Assembly: GCA_934487205.1 (NCBI GenBank)
Contig: CAKSRS010000042.1
Location: forward strand, 1-23,378
Direction: 5' to 3'
DNA length: 23,378 nt
DNA from: an uncultured Clostridia bacterium
GTDB lineage: Bacteria; Bacillota; Clostridia; UBA1381
Shown: in pieces, positions 22,353 through 23,378 of the stretch
How the letters are laid out: every line of letters begins with the position of its first letter
How positions within the stretch are numbered: position 1 is the stretch's first letter
Program-made: the position numbers and the translations under genes
Notes under the pieces: model-generated
The model's database searches: none
Seen by the model: only the letters and a program-made list of their open reading frames with translations
Told to the model about the DNA's origin: nothing

Positions 22353-23378
22353 TTATTTACATTCAATAAACATGCGTTTGTTTTCGGTAATTTCAATTTC
22401 GTACTTCTTTCCGCGGAATACACGTGTTACCTTTGCCGGCAGCATCTCCTGCGGCAGGCACGGGTCGATTTCGAGTCCGTTCCACTTCGGTCTTATGCCG
22501 AACATATACTGCGTCACCGCAACATACATCCACGCCGCAGTCCCCGTCAGCCAGCTGACATTCGCCAAACCGAACTTATCGCTCTCCGGCCCGAAAATAT
22601 TTGACGCATACACATACGGCTCCGCCTTATACCGCCATTCCCCGGCTTTTTCCTGTGCGACCATCGGCAGCAGCTGATGATAATATTTATACGCATTTTC
22701 AGGGCGTTTCAGCATACATTCCGCAATTATCGCCCATGTATTCGCATGACAGAACACACTTCCGTTTTCGCCGCAGCCTTTGTTATAGCAGGTCAATGCA
22801 CCCTCTTTTGTCGGATAATCGGTCGTCATTGACGGCTCAATTTTCTTTATACCGAGCGGTGTATCAAGATACTTTTTCACGCTGTCCATAGCCAAAATCT
22901 GCTTATCTCTGTCGCCCATACCCGATATTACCGCCCAGCTTTGCGCATTCAGCCAAATTTTCGCCTGAGGTTCGGCTTTTGAGCCTATAAACTTGCCCTC
23001 GTCGGTTATACATCTTCTGAACCATTCGCCGTCCCACGCGGCTTTATTTACAAGCTTTTTCTGTTCCTCATAAATATCAGGATAATTTTGCTTATCCTCG
23101 CCCTTTAACTCGGCAAGCTCTGCGATTTGACGGAGTACCGTTCCGAACTGCATCGCCGTCCATATGCTCTCGCCTTTGCCCTTTTGGCACACGCGGTAGA
23201 GCATATCATTCCAGTCGGACGCAAGCATCAGCGGAAATCCGTGCTCGCCGCGGTTTGCCATACAAAAATCAATCGACTTTTTGATATGCTCCCAGACTGT
23301 TGCACTTCCGCCGTCATAAAATTCCACCGTTTCGTCAAGATAATCAAGTTTTCCCTCTTCCATAATGATATGATAGCA
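22353..23378 (-). CDS. GH94 glycoside phosphorylase, C-terminal part (cut by window edge)
   Basis: The last 341 codons of a GH94 enzyme are visible, of a family that splits beta-glucosides such as cellobiose with phosphate to give a sugar 1-phosphate. The frame stays open to the right edge, so the start lies outside the window. The general acid sits in SDWND (D of the DWND block). Other family marks are RGEHGFPLMLAS just before it, GENGSVFCHANTW for the phosphate site and VSWLTGTAAWM near the end. Cellobiose, cellodextrin, chitobiose and laminaribiose types cannot be told apart from this fragment. It is intracellular by family. The downstream 190-aa gene is coupled to it. Confidence 0.9.
   Translation of the reverse strand, partial: CYHIIMEEGKLDYLDETVEFYDGGSATVWEHIKKSIDFCMANRGEHGFPLMLASDWNDMLYRVCQKGKGESIWTAMQFGTVLRQIAELAELKGEDKQNYPDIYEEQKKLVNKAAWDGEWFRRCITDEGKFIGSKAEPQAKIWLNAQSWAVISGMGDRDKQILAMDSVKKYLDTPLGIKKIEPSMTTDYPTKEGALTCYNKGCGENGSVFCHANTWAIIAECMLKRPENAYKYYHQLLPMVAQEKAGEWRYKAEPYVYASNIFGPESDKFGLANVSWLTGTAAWMYVAVTQYMFGIRPKWNGLEIDPCLPQEMLPAKVTRVFRGKKYEIEITENKRMFIECK

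Overview
The window looks like an anaerobic Bacillota (class Clostridia) chromosome, probably from a gut or rumen organism. The evidence is moderate GC, strong AGGAGG-type ribosome binding sites, sigma-A promoters with extended -10 boxes, a K+-type membrane pyrophosphatase, a UgtP-like glycosyltransferase, an ECF S component, an iron-sulfur serine dehydratase and a TndX-like large serine recombinase. No rRNA, tRNA or CRISPR array was found. Species cannot be named from this sequence.

Region 1 (1-5816, minus strand) is a five-gene run transcribed from about 5848 leftward: UgtP-like glycosyltransferase, RsmF-type rRNA methyltransferase, COG2426 membrane protein, DacF-like D,D-carboxypeptidase, and an L-serine dehydratase with an XRE helix-turn-helix domain fused to its N-terminus. 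A perfect 8-3-8 palindrome sits just upstream of the fusion gene, which suggests it may regulate itself.

Region 2 (5828-7530, plus strand) starts from a promoter that overlaps the region 1 promoter on the opposite strand. It encodes a class I glutamine-amidotransferase-like protein that has lost its catalytic triad, a NiaX-like ECF S component, and hypoxanthine phosphoribosyltransferase. The genes are tightly spaced and suggest purine or nucleobase salvage. The 363-bp gap after hpt holds several hairpins and a second copy of a 56-bp repeat that also occurs at the left edge of the window.

Region 3 (7894-13994, minus strand) is a complete branched-chain amino acid ABC transporter, livJ-livH-livM-livG-livF, followed by mnmA. 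The livJ-livH gap carries an attenuator-like terminator and a pair of mutually exclusive hairpins.

Region 4 (14099-17283, minus strand) has an AEC-family permease from its own strong promoter and a K+-dependent membrane pyrophosphatase (hppA) ending at a terminator.

Region 5 (17400-23378) is a disrupted and accessory region. feoA is intact, but feoB stops being FeoB at about 18947, right after the CGKQALTMC segment. The next DNA is the 3' end of a TndX-like large serine recombinase on the minus strand. The recombinase is preceded by a 34-codon ORF, a hairpin-rich stretch with apparent remnants of coding sequence, and an XRE regulator with inverted repeats upstream. Beyond that lie an unrecognised 190-aa protein and a GH94 glycoside phosphorylase cut off by the window edge. 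The 3' half of feoB does not appear in the remaining 4.3 kb, so the inserted island is larger than this, or the locus has been rearranged or misassembled.
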